NCBI RefSeq assembly: GCF_025822765.1
Contig: NZ_JACKUK010000036.1
Span: 1-64,000 of the forward strand
Direction: 5' to 3'
DNA: 64,000 nucleotides
Source: Mycobacterium barrassiae
Lineage (GTDB): Bacteria; Actinomycetota; Actinomycetes; Mycobacteriales; Mycobacteriaceae
Under the pieces are notes generated by a model, which was not told the DNA's origin, made no database searches, and worked only from the letters and a program-made list of their open reading frames with translations. This document shows, one piece after another, positions 42,645 through 54,294 of the stretch; position 1 is the stretch's first letter; the number at the start of each line of letters is the position of its first letter. Made by a program: the position numbers and the translations under genes.

Positions 42645-43508
42645 ATGAGCGAGTCCGATCTCCCGTCGCTGTGGACGCACGAGCCGCATATCCATCTCGA
42701 GTTCCGCCACGGCGACAAGGTCGCCGACATCGACACCAGCGCCACGCCGGGATTCAAGGGCAACAAGGCTGACGCGCCGGCGTTGCAGGCCGAACGCAAC
42801 CAGCGATTCGCCGACCTGCAGGAGATGCTGTACGCCAACAGTCGTTCCGGCGACCACAGGTCGATACTGCTGGTGCTGCAGGGTATGGATACCGCGGGCA
42901 AAGGTGGAATCGTCAAACACGTTGTCGGAGCTGGTAATCCACAGGGTATTCGGTACACCAGCTTCGGTAGGCCGACCGAGGAGGAGCTCTCGCACGACTT
43001 CCTGTGGCGCATCCGCAAGGCGCTGCCGGGTGCAGGTCAGATCGGCGTCTTCGACCGCAGCCATTACGAGGATGTGCTGATCGTGCGAGTGCACAACCTG
43101 GTGCCACCGGATGTGTGGGGCGCGCGCTACGACGAGATCAACGCGTTCGAGAAGGAACTCGTCGACAGCGGTATGACCCTGATCAAGGCGGCGATGTTCG
43201 TTTCGCTCGACGAGCAGAAGGAGCGCTTGGCAGAGCGGCTCGAGCGTCCCGACAAGTACTGGAAGTACAACCCGGGAGACATCGACGAACGGCTGAAGTG
43301 GCCGCTGTACCAGGAGGCATACCAAGCGCTGCTGGACAAGACGTCGACGGATTACGCGCCGTGGCATGTGATTCCGTGTGATCGCAAGTGGTACTCGCGA
43401 TTGGCCATCACGGAACTGTTGATCGAGGCCCTCAAGGGACTCGACTTGTCTTGGCCGCCCGCCGATTTCGATGTCGAAGCGGAGAAGAAGCGGCTAGCAG
43501 AGGCCTAA
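42645..43508 (+). CDS. Polyphosphate kinase 2 (PPK2) family protein
   Basis: 287-residue P-loop kinase using polyphosphate and nucleotides (usually polyP plus NDP to NTP). Walker A GMDTAGKGG, Walker B FDRSHYEDVL and the lid ERPDKYWKYNPGDIDER are complete. Starts MSESDLP; 4 nt after the TetR stop. It sits where M. tuberculosis has the mycolic acid methyltransferases umaA and pcaA, hence a lineage-specific arrangement. Whether it prefers AMP, ADP or GDP cannot be told. Confidence 0.9.
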   Translation: MSESDLPSLWTHEPHIHLEFRHGDKVADIDTSATPGFKGNKADAPALQAERNQRFADLQEMLYANSRSGDHRSILLVLQGMDTAGKGGIVKHVVGAGNPQGIRYTSFGRPTEEELSHDFLWRIRKALPGAGQIGVFDRSHYEDVLIVRVHNLVPPDVWGARYDEINAFEKELVDSGMTLIKAAMFVSLDEQKERLAERLERPDKYWKYNPGDIDERLKWPLYQEAYQALLDKTSTDYAPWHVIPCDRKWYSRLAITELLIEALKGLDLSWPPADFDVEAEKKRLAEA

Positions 43509-43592
43509 CCTTCATCGGGCGGGAACCGCCGAATGTAACGTGATGGCGCGAAATCGGCCGAAATCCCGCCACCTGGTTACACCCGACGGCGC

Positions 43593-44447
43593 TCAGTACG
43601 TATAGAAGCCCTGGCCCGACTTCTTACCCAGCCGCCCGGCCTCGACCATGCGCAACAACAGCGGTGGCGGAGCGTAATTCGGGTCCTTGTACTCCTCGTA
43701 CATCGAGTCGGCGATCAGCTTCATGGTGTCGAGGCCGATCAGGTCGGACAGTCGCAGCGGGCCCATCGGATGCGACAGCCCCGCCACGATCGCAGTGTCG
43801 ATGTCCTCGACCGAAGCCACCCCTGCCTCCGCCATCCGGATCGCCGACAACAGATACGGCACCAGCAGCGCGTTCACGATGAAACCCGAGCGGTCACCGC
43901 AGCGCACCACCTTCTTGCCCAAGACTTCACTCGCGAACTGTTCGACGCGCGCAATCGCCGCATCGGACGTGACGAGCGTGTTGACGAGTTCGACCAGCGG
44001 CAGCACCGGCACCGGGTTGAAGAAGTGCAGCCCGAGCACCCGCGACGGATTCTTAGTCGCCGCAGCGATTTTCATGATCGGGATGCTCGACGTGTTCGAT
44101 GCCAGCACCGCGTCGGGATCGGTGATGATCTCGTCGAGCTGGGCGAAGATCTTGCCCTTGACGGCCCCGTCCTCGACGACGGCCTCGATCACGAGCTGAC
44201 GATCTGAAAGGTCGGCGAGGTTCGTCGTGAACGACAGCCGCGCCAGCGCAGCGTCGCGATCGGCTTCGGACAGCTTGCCCTTGCTCGCGGCGCGCTCCAA
44301 CGACCCTGTGATGCGCTTGCGACCCGCGTCGAGCAACGCGTCGGTCGGTTCGTACACGACGACATTCGCGCCGGCCTTTGCCGACACCTCGATGATCCCC
44401 GAGCCCATCTGCCCGGCCCCGACGACACCTACCCGTTCGATACTCAA
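43593..44447 (-). CDS. fadB2: 3-hydroxybutyryl-CoA dehydrogenase FadB2
   Basis: 284-residue NAD-dependent 3-hydroxyacyl-CoA dehydrogenase. GAGQMGSGI Rossmann loop at the N-terminus, the catalytic region HFFNPVPVLPLVELV with its His, the SGFIVNALLVPYL stretch and GYDTMK-like IGLDTMKLIADSMY. Interconverts 3-hydroxybutyryl-CoA and acetoacetyl-CoA. It lies downstream of icl behind a hairpin, as in the Rv0468-Rv0467 order, consistent with fatty acid use. Confidence 0.94.
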   Translation of the reverse strand: MSIERVGVVGAGQMGSGIIEVSAKAGANVVVYEPTDALLDAGRKRITGSLERAASKGKLSEADRDAALARLSFTTNLADLSDRQLVIEAVVEDGAVKGKIFAQLDEIITDPDAVLASNTSSIPIMKIAAATKNPSRVLGLHFFNPVPVLPLVELVNTLVTSDAAIARVEQFASEVLGKKVVRCGDRSGFIVNALLVPYLLSAIRMAEAGVASVEDIDTAIVAGLSHPMGPLRLSDLIGLDTMKLIADSMYEEYKDPNYAPPPLLLRMVEAGRLGKKSGQGFYTY

Positions 44448-44466
44448 TTCACCTTCTCCTCAAAGC

Positions 44467-44501
44467 ATCAGGCCCCGCCCAATATAAGGACGGGGCCTGA
44501 T
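44467..44501 (-). terminator. Hairpin between icl and fadB2
   Basis: ATCAGGCCCCG and CGGGGCCTGAT form perfect 11-bp arms around a 13-nt loop, 75 nt after the icl stop and 20 nt before the fadB2 start. Probable terminator or attenuator of the icl transcript. Confidence 0.65.
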
Positions 44502-44575
44502 GACAAGCCGTTGGGCCTCGTGAGCCTACTAAGCCTGGTCTAGTGACTCCGGCTGGCCGGTTCCACTTCGCAAGC

Positions 44576-45862
44576 TCAGTGGAACTGACCCTCTTCGGTC
44601 GACCCCGCCAGCGCAGTGGTCGAGCTGGTCGGGTCGACGGTGGTGGCGATCCGGTCGAAGTAGCCGGCGCCGACCTCGCGCTGGTGCTTCGTCGCGGTGT
44701 AACCCCGCTCCTCGGCGTCGAATTCGCGCTCCTGCAGCTCGACGTAGGCGCTCATCTGGTTGCGGGCGTAGCCGTAGGCCAGATCGAACATCGAGTAGTT
44801 CAGCGCGTGGAAGCCGGCCAGCGTGATGAACTGGAACTTGAAGCCCATCGCGCCGAGCTCCTTCTGGAACTTCGCGATCGTCGCGTCGTCCAGGTGCTTC
44901 TTCCAGTTGAACGACGGCGAGCAGTTGTAGGCGAGCATCTGGTCGGGGAACTCGCTCTTGACGCCCTCGGCGAACTTCTTGGCGAGCTCGAGGTCCGGGG
45001 TGCCGGTCTCCATCCAGATCAGATCGGAGTACGGCGCGTAGGCCTTGGCGCGCGCGATGCACGGCTCCAGGCCGTTCTTCACCCGGTAGAAGCCCTCGGC
45101 GGTGCGCTCACCGGTGATGAACGGACGGTCGCGCTCGTCGACATCGGAGGTGATGAGCGTCGCGGCCTCGGCATCGGTACGGGCGATGACGACCGTCGGC
45201 ACGTCGGCGACGTCGGCGGCCAACCGGGCCGAGGTGAGCGTGCGGATGTGCTGCTGGGTCGGGATGAGCACCTTGCCACCGAGGTGGCCGCACTTCTTCT
45301 CCGAAGCCAGCTGATCTTCCCAGTGCGACCCCGCGACGCCTGCGGCGATCATTGCCTTCTGCAGCTCATAGACGTTCAGTGCGCCACCGAAGCCGGCCTC
45401 ACCGTCGGCCACGATCGGGGCGAGCCAGTTCTCGACGGAGGTGTCGCCCTCGACCTTGGCGATCTCGTCGGCGCGCAGCAGGGCGTTGTTGATGCGGCGG
45501 ACCACCTGCGGCACCGAGTTGGCCGGATACAGGCTCTGGTCGGGGTAGGTGTGGCCGGACAGGTTCGCGTCACCGGCGACCTGCCAACCGGACAGGTAGA
45601 TGGCCTTCAGGCCCGCGCGCACCTGCTGAACGGCCATGTTGCCGGTCAGGGCGCCCAGCGCGTTGACGAACTCCAGGTCGTGCAGCTGGTTCCACAGCAC
45701 CTCGGCGCCGCGACGGGCCAGCGTGTGCTCCTCGACCACGGAACCCTGGAGGGCCACCACGTCGGTCGGGGTGTAGGTGCGCTCGACACCCTTCCACCGC
45801 GGGTTGGTGTCCCAGTCGTGCTGGATCTGCTCGGGTGACTTCGGCGTTCCGACGGTGGACAT
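44576..45862 (-). CDS. icl: Isocitrate lyase Icl1
   Basis: 428-residue glyoxylate-shunt enzyme splitting isocitrate into glyoxylate and succinate; the family also cleaves methylisocitrate. The catalytic loop KKCGH has Cys191, the same number as in M. tuberculosis Icl1. ATG start with AAGGAG four nt upstream. The regulator gene ramB is close by on the other strand, and candidate operators lie in the 264-bp upstream gap. Required for growth on fatty acids or acetate in relatives. Confidence 0.96.
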   Translation of the reverse strand: MSTVGTPKSPEQIQHDWDTNPRWKGVERTYTPTDVVALQGSVVEEHTLARRGAEVLWNQLHDLEFVNALGALTGNMAVQQVRAGLKAIYLSGWQVAGDANLSGHTYPDQSLYPANSVPQVVRRINNALLRADEIAKVEGDTSVENWLAPIVADGEAGFGGALNVYELQKAMIAAGVAGSHWEDQLASEKKCGHLGGKVLIPTQQHIRTLTSARLAADVADVPTVVIARTDAEAATLITSDVDERDRPFITGERTAEGFYRVKNGLEPCIARAKAYAPYSDLIWMETGTPDLELAKKFAEGVKSEFPDQMLAYNCSPSFNWKKHLDDATIAKFQKELGAMGFKFQFITLAGFHALNYSMFDLAYGYARNQMSAYVELQEREFDAEERGYTATKHQREVGAGYFDRIATTVDPTSSTTALAGSTEEGQFH

Positions 45863-46021
45863 TGGTGCTCCTTCGAGTTCACATCGCTGTGCATAGCTGG
45901 CGGTGGCCGGCTTGCTAATCCTCAAACAACTTTCACGTTGCGCTTATTCGAGGATGCACTACGACATATGCGCAGGTCCAGTCGCTGTGATTGCCAATTT
46001 TCGCCAAGCCTTCACCGCATG

Positions 46022-46037
46022 TTGCGAACTTTGCGAA
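46022..46037. promoter_or_regulatory. Candidate RamB-type site upstream of icl
   Basis: On the minus strand TTCGCAAAGTTCGCAA contains two TTCGCAA copies and resembles the AAAGTTTGC-type RamB motif of corynebacteria. It lies about 160 bp upstream of the icl start. Only similarity is claimed. Confidence 0.45.
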
Positions 46038-46049
46038 GGCAGCTATTAC

Positions 46050-46063
46050 CTGAACCGGTTCAG
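46050..46063. promoter_or_regulatory. Perfect 14-bp palindrome upstream of icl
   Basis: CTGAACCGGTTCAG is an exact palindrome in the icl upstream gap, 12 bp from the RamB-like motif. It could be a second regulator's operator or end the thioesterase transcript. No binding protein can be named. Confidence 0.4.
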
Positions 46064-46126
46064 TTGCTACTCGCCAGTAGCACGTTTGCGCACGTCAGTA
46101 CGGTCGTACTGTTAAAACGGACGGAG

Positions 46127-46933
46127 TCAGAGCGCGAAGATCGATGCGACGGCTTTGGTCTCGTCGCCGACGGCATATGTGAGCGTTGTAACAGTGCGAT
46201 CCACCAATTCGGGACCGAATTTGTCCGTCGAACCCGGCGGGTGCACATGGGTGATGATTTCCAGCTTGTCCCCGAGTCCGACCGGCGCATCGTGCTCGAT
46301 CGTGACCCGCAGCGGCGCCTCGAGCAGTTCGGGTGCGCTGAACAGATAGTCCTCGACCACCGACCAGTACACCGAGTTGTTCATGTGGTCGAAGATGTCG
46401 ATGTCGCTGACGCGAACCGGATAATCGCGAATCGCATCCGCATCCTCGCGGCTGCCGGGCTTCAGATAGGGCTTCCACCGCAGCCGATCGATATCGGTGG
46501 TGCGACGCAGTCCTTCGAGGAAGTCGTCGGAGATGCGCGCGGGCCCCTGCGTCTCCTGATTGATGTTGATCCAGAACGCCTCGGACTCCATCAGGCCGCC
46601 CTTGCGCCCGTCGACGCGGACCCGCATCTCGCACCACCGGTTGGAGGTGCCCGAGCACCAGCGCCGCAACCGAAGCATGTCCTTGAACTCGATGGGCCTG
46701 ATCAGGTCGACCATCGTGCGCCGGACAATCCAGAGCGGATGGGTCTCCTCGTAGCCCATCTCACGCAGTTGATCGGATCCGACGTCCTGGATGTGCCTGG
46801 TGGCCGCATCGAACTTGAGCCTGCCCGCCCGATCGACGTCGGCGACCCGCAGCGGCCACTCGACATCGAAGACGTCGGGGTGCGGATCGGGAACAGGCAT
46901 CATCACCTTCGCCAGACCCGTGCTGCTTTCCAT
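46127..46933 (-). CDS. Acyl-ACP thioesterase family protein (Rv0466-like)
   Basis: 268-residue double-hotdog protein of the FatA/acyl-ACP thioesterase type. Hotdog 1 has DVDRAGRLKFDAATRHIQD and WIVRRTMVDL; hotdog 2 has VSDIDIFDHMNNSVYWSVVEDY, the Asp-Asn region of thioesterases. It should release fatty acids from acyl carrier protein or CoA. Start MESSTGL chosen over an upstream codon. Divergent from ramB. Confidence 0.87.
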   Translation of the reverse strand: MESSTGLAKVMMPVPDPHPDVFDVEWPLRVADVDRAGRLKFDAATRHIQDVGSDQLREMGYEETHPLWIVRRTMVDLIRPIEFKDMLRLRRWCSGTSNRWCEMRVRVDGRKGGLMESEAFWININQETQGPARISDDFLEGLRRTTDIDRLRWKPYLKPGSREDADAIRDYPVRVSDIDIFDHMNNSVYWSVVEDYLFSAPELLEAPLRVTIEHDAPVGLGDKLEIITHVHPPGSTDKFGPELVDRTVTTLTYAVGDETKAVASIFAL

Positions 46934-47010
46934 GTCGCACGATCCTGCCACAGCCAAGGTTCTGCCAAGAATGCGAAGGCCCCGTTCGCAGGGTTGTTAG
47001 GCTGGCTGAC

Positions 47011-48426
47011 GTGGCGAAAACGTACGTCGGATCGCGCGTTCGGCAACTTCGCAACGAACGCGGCTTCAGCCAGGCCGCACTTGCGCAGATGCTCGAGATC
47101 TCGCCGAGCTATCTGAACCAGATCGAGCACGACGTCCGACCGCTCACCGTGTCGGTGCTGCAGCGCATCACCGAGGTGTTCGGGGTGGACGCGACGTTCT
47201 TCGCCTCCGAGGACGACACCCGGCTGGTCGCCGAGTTGCGCGAGGTGACCCTGGATCGCGACGTGGCCATCGACGTCGACCTGGCCGAGATCGCCGATAT
47301 GGTCAGCTCGCATCCGGCGCTCGCCCGCGCGATGGTCAATCTGCACCGCCGGTACCGGTTGACCGCCGCACAGCTGGCGGCCGCGACCGAGGACAGATAC
47401 GCCGACAGCAGCGGGTCTGGCGCGATCACCATGCCGCATGAGGAAGTCCGCGACTACTTCTACCAGCGGCAGAACTACCTGCACGAACTCGATACCGCCG
47501 CCGAGGACCTCACCATCCGGATGCGGATGCACCGCGCCGAACTCACCCGCGAGCTCGCCGACCGGTTGACCAGGGTGCACGGCGTACACATCCGGCGACG
47601 AGCAGACCTGGGCGGCAACGTATTACATCGCTACGACCCGAACTCCAAGACGCTGGAGATCAGCGACCACCTGTCCTCGGGGCAGACGGTGTTCAAGATG
47701 GCCGCCGAGCTGGCCTACCTGGAGTTCGGCGATCTGATCGACAGGCTGGTGGACGAGGGCAACTTCACCAGCGACGAGTCCACCGTGCTCGCCCGGCTCG
47801 GGCTGGCCAACTACTTCGCCGCCGCAACGGTGTTGCCCTACGGGCAATTTCACGAAACCGCGGAGAACTTCCGGTACGACGTCGAGCGCCTTTCGGCGTT
47901 CTACTCGGTCTCCTTCGAGACGATCGCGCACCGCCTGTCCACGCTGCAGCGTCCCTCGATGCGGGGGGTGCCACTGTCGTTCGTACGGGTCGATCGCGCG
48001 GGGAACATGTCAAAGCGGCAGTCCGCCACCGGCTTTCACTTCTCGTCCAGCGGGGGAACGTGTCCCCTGTGGAATGTTTACGAGACGTTCGCGAGCCCCG
48101 GCAAGATTACGGTGCAAGTCGCGCAGATGCCCGACGGGCGCAACTACATGTGGGTGGCCCGCACGGTCGAGCGACGCGCGCACCGGTACGGCCAGCCGGG
48201 CAAGACGTTCGCGATCGGCCTCGGATGCGAGCTCCGCCATGCCCACCGGCTGGTCTACTCGGAAGGTCTCGATCTGTCCGGGCACAATTCGACGCCGATC
48301 GGCGCTGGCTGTCGCGTCTGCGAACGCGACAACTGTCCGCAGCGAGCCTTCCCCGCGCTGGGCCGGGCGCTGGACCTCGACGAGCATCGCAGCACGGTGT
48401 CGCCCTATCTGGTCAAGCAGACCTAG
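47011..48426 (+). CDS. ramB: Transcriptional regulator RamB
   Basis: 471-residue regulator of acetate/fatty-acid genes, repressor of icl in relatives. N-terminal XRE HTH (about residues 9-62: FSQAALAQMLEISPSYLNQIE), an IrrE/ImmA-like middle domain (KMAAELAYLEFGDLID), and a C-terminal DUF2083-type domain with Cys pairs (GCRVCERDNCPQRA) that may bind a ligand or metal. GTG start. Same order and orientation as Rv0465c next to icl. Confidence 0.93.
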   Translation: MAKTYVGSRVRQLRNERGFSQAALAQMLEISPSYLNQIEHDVRPLTVSVLQRITEVFGVDATFFASEDDTRLVAELREVTLDRDVAIDVDLAEIADMVSSHPALARAMVNLHRRYRLTAAQLAAATEDRYADSSGSGAITMPHEEVRDYFYQRQNYLHELDTAAEDLTIRMRMHRAELTRELADRLTRVHGVHIRRRADLGGNVLHRYDPNSKTLEISDHLSSGQTVFKMAAELAYLEFGDLIDRLVDEGNFTSDESTVLARLGLANYFAAATVLPYGQFHETAENFRYDVERLSAFYSVSFETIAHRLSTLQRPSMRGVPLSFVRVDRAGNMSKRQSATGFHFSSSGGTCPLWNVYETFASPGKITVQVAQMPDGRNYMWVARTVERRAHRYGQPGKTFAIGLGCELRHAHRLVYSEGLDLSGHNSTPIGAGCRVCERDNCPQRAFPALGRALDLDEHRSTVSPYLVKQT

Positions 48427-48436
48427 ACTCGATTCG

Positions 48437-48988
48437 GTGAGCTCAATTGAGCCGGCACGCATCGCGCCCGGCGGATTCAAGGAACTCGGACCCCTGAATT
48501 GGGTCATTGCAAAGATCGGCGCCAGGGGGATCCGGGCGCCGCGGTTCAGCCTCGTCAATGTGCTTGGCCAACATCGGCTTCTGTTCTTGGCTTGGCTGCC
48601 CTACAGCCTCATGTTGCTGGGAGCGCTGTCCAAGCTGCCCGTGAAGGACGCCGAGGTCGTGATCCTGCGCGTCGGTCACCTCCGCAACTGCGAATACGAA
48701 CTGCAGCAGCATCGTCGCCTGGCCCGTAGTCGCGGCCTCGGCCCCGACATCCAGTCCAAGATCTTCGAGGGTCCCGACGCCGAGGGCCTGACCGAGCGCC
48801 AACGCGCACTGATCACCGCCACCGACGAGTTCGTCGTCACCCGTGGCGTATCCCCCGAGACGTGGGCGGTGTTGGCCAGGCACCTCACCAAGCCACAGCT
48901 CATCGAGTTCTGCCTGCTGGCCGCGCAGTACGACGGGCTTGCGGCGACGATCACCACGCTCAAGGTGCCGCTGGATTTTCCCGACTAA
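48437..48988 (+). CDS. Carboxymuconolactone decarboxylase-like protein (Rv0464c-like)
   Basis: 183-residue AhpD/CMD-fold protein. The motif region reads RNCEYELQQHRRLA: the first Cys and the His are present, but the second Cys of the peroxidase CxxC is Glu, so it is not a normal AhpD peroxidase. GTG start 10 nt after ramB, probably the same transcript. Its end overlaps the broken gene on the other strand. Confidence 0.84.
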   Translation: MSSIEPARIAPGGFKELGPLNWVIAKIGARGIRAPRFSLVNVLGQHRLLFLAWLPYSLMLLGALSKLPVKDAEVVILRVGHLRNCEYELQQHRRLARSRGLGPDIQSKIFEGPDAEGLTERQRALITATDEFVVTRGVSPETWAVLARHLTKPQLIEFCLLAAQYDGLAATITTLKVPLDFPD

Positions 48989-49664
48989 GCCCGCAGAGCG
49001 TCCACAGTTCGTGGGCATTCGACAGGTGCGCGGCAACCCCGTCGGAATCGGCGGCGAAGAAGCCGGCTTGAAGGCGCTCGCCGACCGCGGGACTCGCCAC
49101 CCAGTCGAGCACCGTTGCCTTGGAAGCGGATTCGAACGGCTCCCGCATCGTGAACACCGCGCCGACAAGATCAGCGAGATATCATGCCGCAGAGGGCATC
49201 TCGACCGTCGTCAGGAAATCCAGATGCGCCCTTAGATCGAGTCCACACCAGTCCAGGAAGTCGACCGCCGACGGCGCGTCGCTGAAGTAGCCCAGGTCGC
49301 ACGGATAGGAGCCCAGCAGCTCGGACCACACGGCCTCGGCCAGGTTCACAACCGTCTGCCGCTCGTCGGGCTCCCATTGCGGCAACCGCGCTTTCAGGTC
49401 GGCCAGCCGGAAGTCGAATACCGGCGCATCGGTCTGCAGCATCACCTCGATGAGCCGCGGGAAGAAATGCCGCAGCGAATCGTCGTCGAGTGACATGACG
49501 TGGACGGCAATCAGTTGCGGCTGCGACACCGACCTCAGTGGTGTGGCCCGGATGGATTCGGACGTCCATTCGGGTCCGCATTGCTCACACACTGAGATAT
49601 TCGCCGGGAACCGATAGCGCGCGAACCGCTCGTAGATCAGCTCAACGCTGGCGGATGCGGTCAC
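48960..49664 (-). pseudogene. Conserved hypothetical protein split by an in-frame stop
   Basis: The minus-strand frame reads 160 residues from ATG 49664 (MTASASVELIYERF, with CEQC) to TGA at 49182-49184 and continues in the same frame with YLADLVGAVFTMREPF to 48960. The text on both sides looks like one protein: acidic, no low-complexity, and normal codon use. Either a nonsense mutation truncated the gene, or the stop is read through, or there is a sequencing error. If truncated, the first part alone (49182-49664) is an ORF. Domain unknown. Confidence 0.65.
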
Positions 49665-49732
49665 GCGAACCCCCCATGCGCCAATATGAGCCGTTGGCCA
49701 GCAGCAGTCGCCGCCGCCAGTTCATCGACTGA

Positions 49733-50001
49733 CTATAGGTACGTGACTCCGAGGACCACCAGCGACAGCAGCACCGGCGACACCGGCAACGCCAGTAGGA
49801 ACGCGGCCCAGACGTCGGACTTGCGCTTATAGGCGCGCCAGCCGAGCGCGCCGACGACGGCTCCCACGACAAACGATGTCGCGGCGACCACCAACACCCA
49901 GGAGCTGATCGTCGCCGTCGACGTGGCAGCCGTGATCCCGCCCAGCCACAGGATGTGACCGAGCACCAATCCGCCGATCGCGGCGACCCAGATCGCGGCT
50001 C

Positions 50002-50005
<4 letters not shown>
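49733..50005 (-). CDS. Small membrane protein (Rv0463-like)
   Basis: 90 residues with three hydrophobic segments ([58 protein letters not shown]). TTG start overlapping the lpdC stop (TTGA) is chosen because upstream ATG codons lie inside lpdC in another frame. Conserved small gene after lpdC in mycobacteria; function unknown. Confidence 0.68.
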
Positions 50006-51402
<1,397 letters not shown>

Positions 51403-51411
51403 GCCCCCACC

Positions 51412-51870
51412 CTAGTAAGGAATGAGCCCCACGAAACAGCGGCTGGCCCATTCGCAGAAGTAGAGACCGTGCAGCACGGCGGCGCCGGCGGTTGCCGCGA
51501 AGGGCGCAGAGGTGAACGCGATGGCCAGTGCGGAGGCCACCGGCCGGTTCGGAACCATGGCGATGAGCAGGCCCGCGACGGTGCACAGGATCAGGAACAC
51601 CAGCACCACGAACACCGGCGCGGTCTTGTCGATCGAGTGGTACCACCAGTGGTAGAGCCCCCATCCCGCCGCGGCCGCGAGGGCCCAGACGCACGTCACG
51701 ACGAGGACGAACTTCCACCGTTTGAGGAACTGGTATTCGCCAGGCACGACGACCGGAGGGGCCGGGACCGGCTGGGGCCCCGACGGCGCGTCGATGGCGG
51801 CGAGTTCACCGGTGTCCCACGTCGGAGTGAATTCCTGGGTGTCTTCGAGCAGGTGGTCCATGTCAGGCAC
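51412..51870 (-). CDS. Membrane protein (Rv0461-like)
   Basis: 152 residues. An acidic/proline-rich N-terminus (DTQEFTPTWDTGELAAIDAP), then hydrophobic segments FVLVVTCVWALAAAAGW, VFVVLVFLILCTVAGLLIAM and a Cys-containing end. 9 nt upstream of lpdC; overlaps the next gene by 8 nt. Function unknown. Confidence 0.72.
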   Translation of the reverse strand: MPDMDHLLEDTQEFTPTWDTGELAAIDAPSGPQPVPAPPVVVPGEYQFLKRWKFVLVVTCVWALAAAAGWGLYHWWYHSIDKTAPVFVVLVFLILCTVAGLLIAMVPNRPVASALAIAFTSAPFAATAGAAVLHGLYFCEWASRCFVGLIPY

Positions 51871-52141
51871 CGTTCACCGATTGAATCGCCACCAGCACGC
51901 CGAACCAGCCGGGGGCGATGGCCAGGACGAAAGCGCCGACCGCGGTCACCCAGCGTGCGCGCGAGAAAAGGATGGTCAACATCCCGATCGCACCGGGCAC
52001 GCCGACCACAAGCGCGATCGCCACGTCAGGCCGAATCTTGGCGCTGACCACCAGCGTCAATCCGATTCCGAGGAGCAGCCCGACCGCCGTGCCGATCAGT
52101 AGTGCACTGGTCAGCAACCGCGGGCGCGGCAGCGGGATCAC
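51863..52141 (-). CDS. Small membrane protein (Rv0460-like)
   Basis: 92 residues with three hydrophobic segments (LLTSALLIGTAVGLLLGIGLTL, AIALVVGVPGAIGMLTILF and VGAFVLAIAPGWFGVLVAI). Precedes and overlaps the Rv0461-like gene. Likely a two-protein membrane unit with it; function unknown. Confidence 0.7.
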   Translation of the reverse strand: MIPLPRPRLLTSALLIGTAVGLLLGIGLTLVVSAKIRPDVAIALVVGVPGAIGMLTILFSRARWVTAVGAFVLAIAPGWFGVLVAIQSVNGA

Positions 52142-52177
52142 CCTTTCGACGATACTGCGGCACCGCCCGTCAACCCG

Positions 52178-52684
52178 TTAACCGCCCGGCGTGGCACGGC
52201 AGGCGTCGACAGCGTCGGCGACGACGTGGGTGCCGGTCGTGCGCGGGCGTTCACCGCGTGCGAAGTCGGCACCTGTCACGGGTGGCTCCCCGCTGAGCAG
52301 CTGGTTCTCGGCGGTGTTGAAGGCGCGCCCGCGCGACAGGAAGCGCAGGCCCTCGGGGGCTTCGACGCTGAAACCGCCGCCCCTGCCCGGCACCACGTCG
52401 ATCACCAGTTGTGTGTGCTTCCACGCCTCGAACTGCGGCCCCGAGATCCACACCGGCACCCCGTCCCCGACGTCGAGGACGGCAAGCAGGATGTCGCGGT
52501 CGCCCACGAGGAATTCGCCGTCGGGATAGCACATCGGCGACGACCCGTCGCAGCATCCGCCGGACTGGTGGAACATCAGCGCACCGTGCCGTTCCTGCAG
52601 TTTCTCCAGCAGGTCGGCCGCCGCCCGGGTGATCAGGGCGCGCGGCGGGGCCGCCTCTTCCTGCCGAGCGCTGGAGGGTGACAC
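52178..52684 (-). CDS. DUF779 protein, partner of aldehyde dehydrogenase (Rv0459-like)
   Basis: 168 residues with the DUF779 signature FHQSGGCCDGSSPMCYPDGEF, rich in Cys (CCDGSSPMC) that may hold a metal or an iron-sulfur site. GTG start one nt after the aldehyde dehydrogenase stop, so co-transcribed. DUF779 genes commonly accompany this dehydrogenase type; biochemical role is not established. Confidence 0.85.
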   Translation of the reverse strand: MSPSSARQEEAAPPRALITRAAADLLEKLQERHGALMFHQSGGCCDGSSPMCYPDGEFLVGDRDILLAVLDVGDGVPVWISGPQFEAWKHTQLVIDVVPGRGGGFSVEAPEGLRFLSRGRAFNTAENQLLSGEPPVTGADFARGERPRTTGTHVVADAVDACRATPGG

Positions 52685-52685
52685 G

Positions 52686-54209
<1,524 letters not shown>

Positions 54210-54294
54210 CGTGTCCTCCTCATTGAGACGCGGCGTCACGGCCGATTGTGCTCTCGATCACTTCGACGCGCCAGCGCCCCGTCAGAATGGGGGC

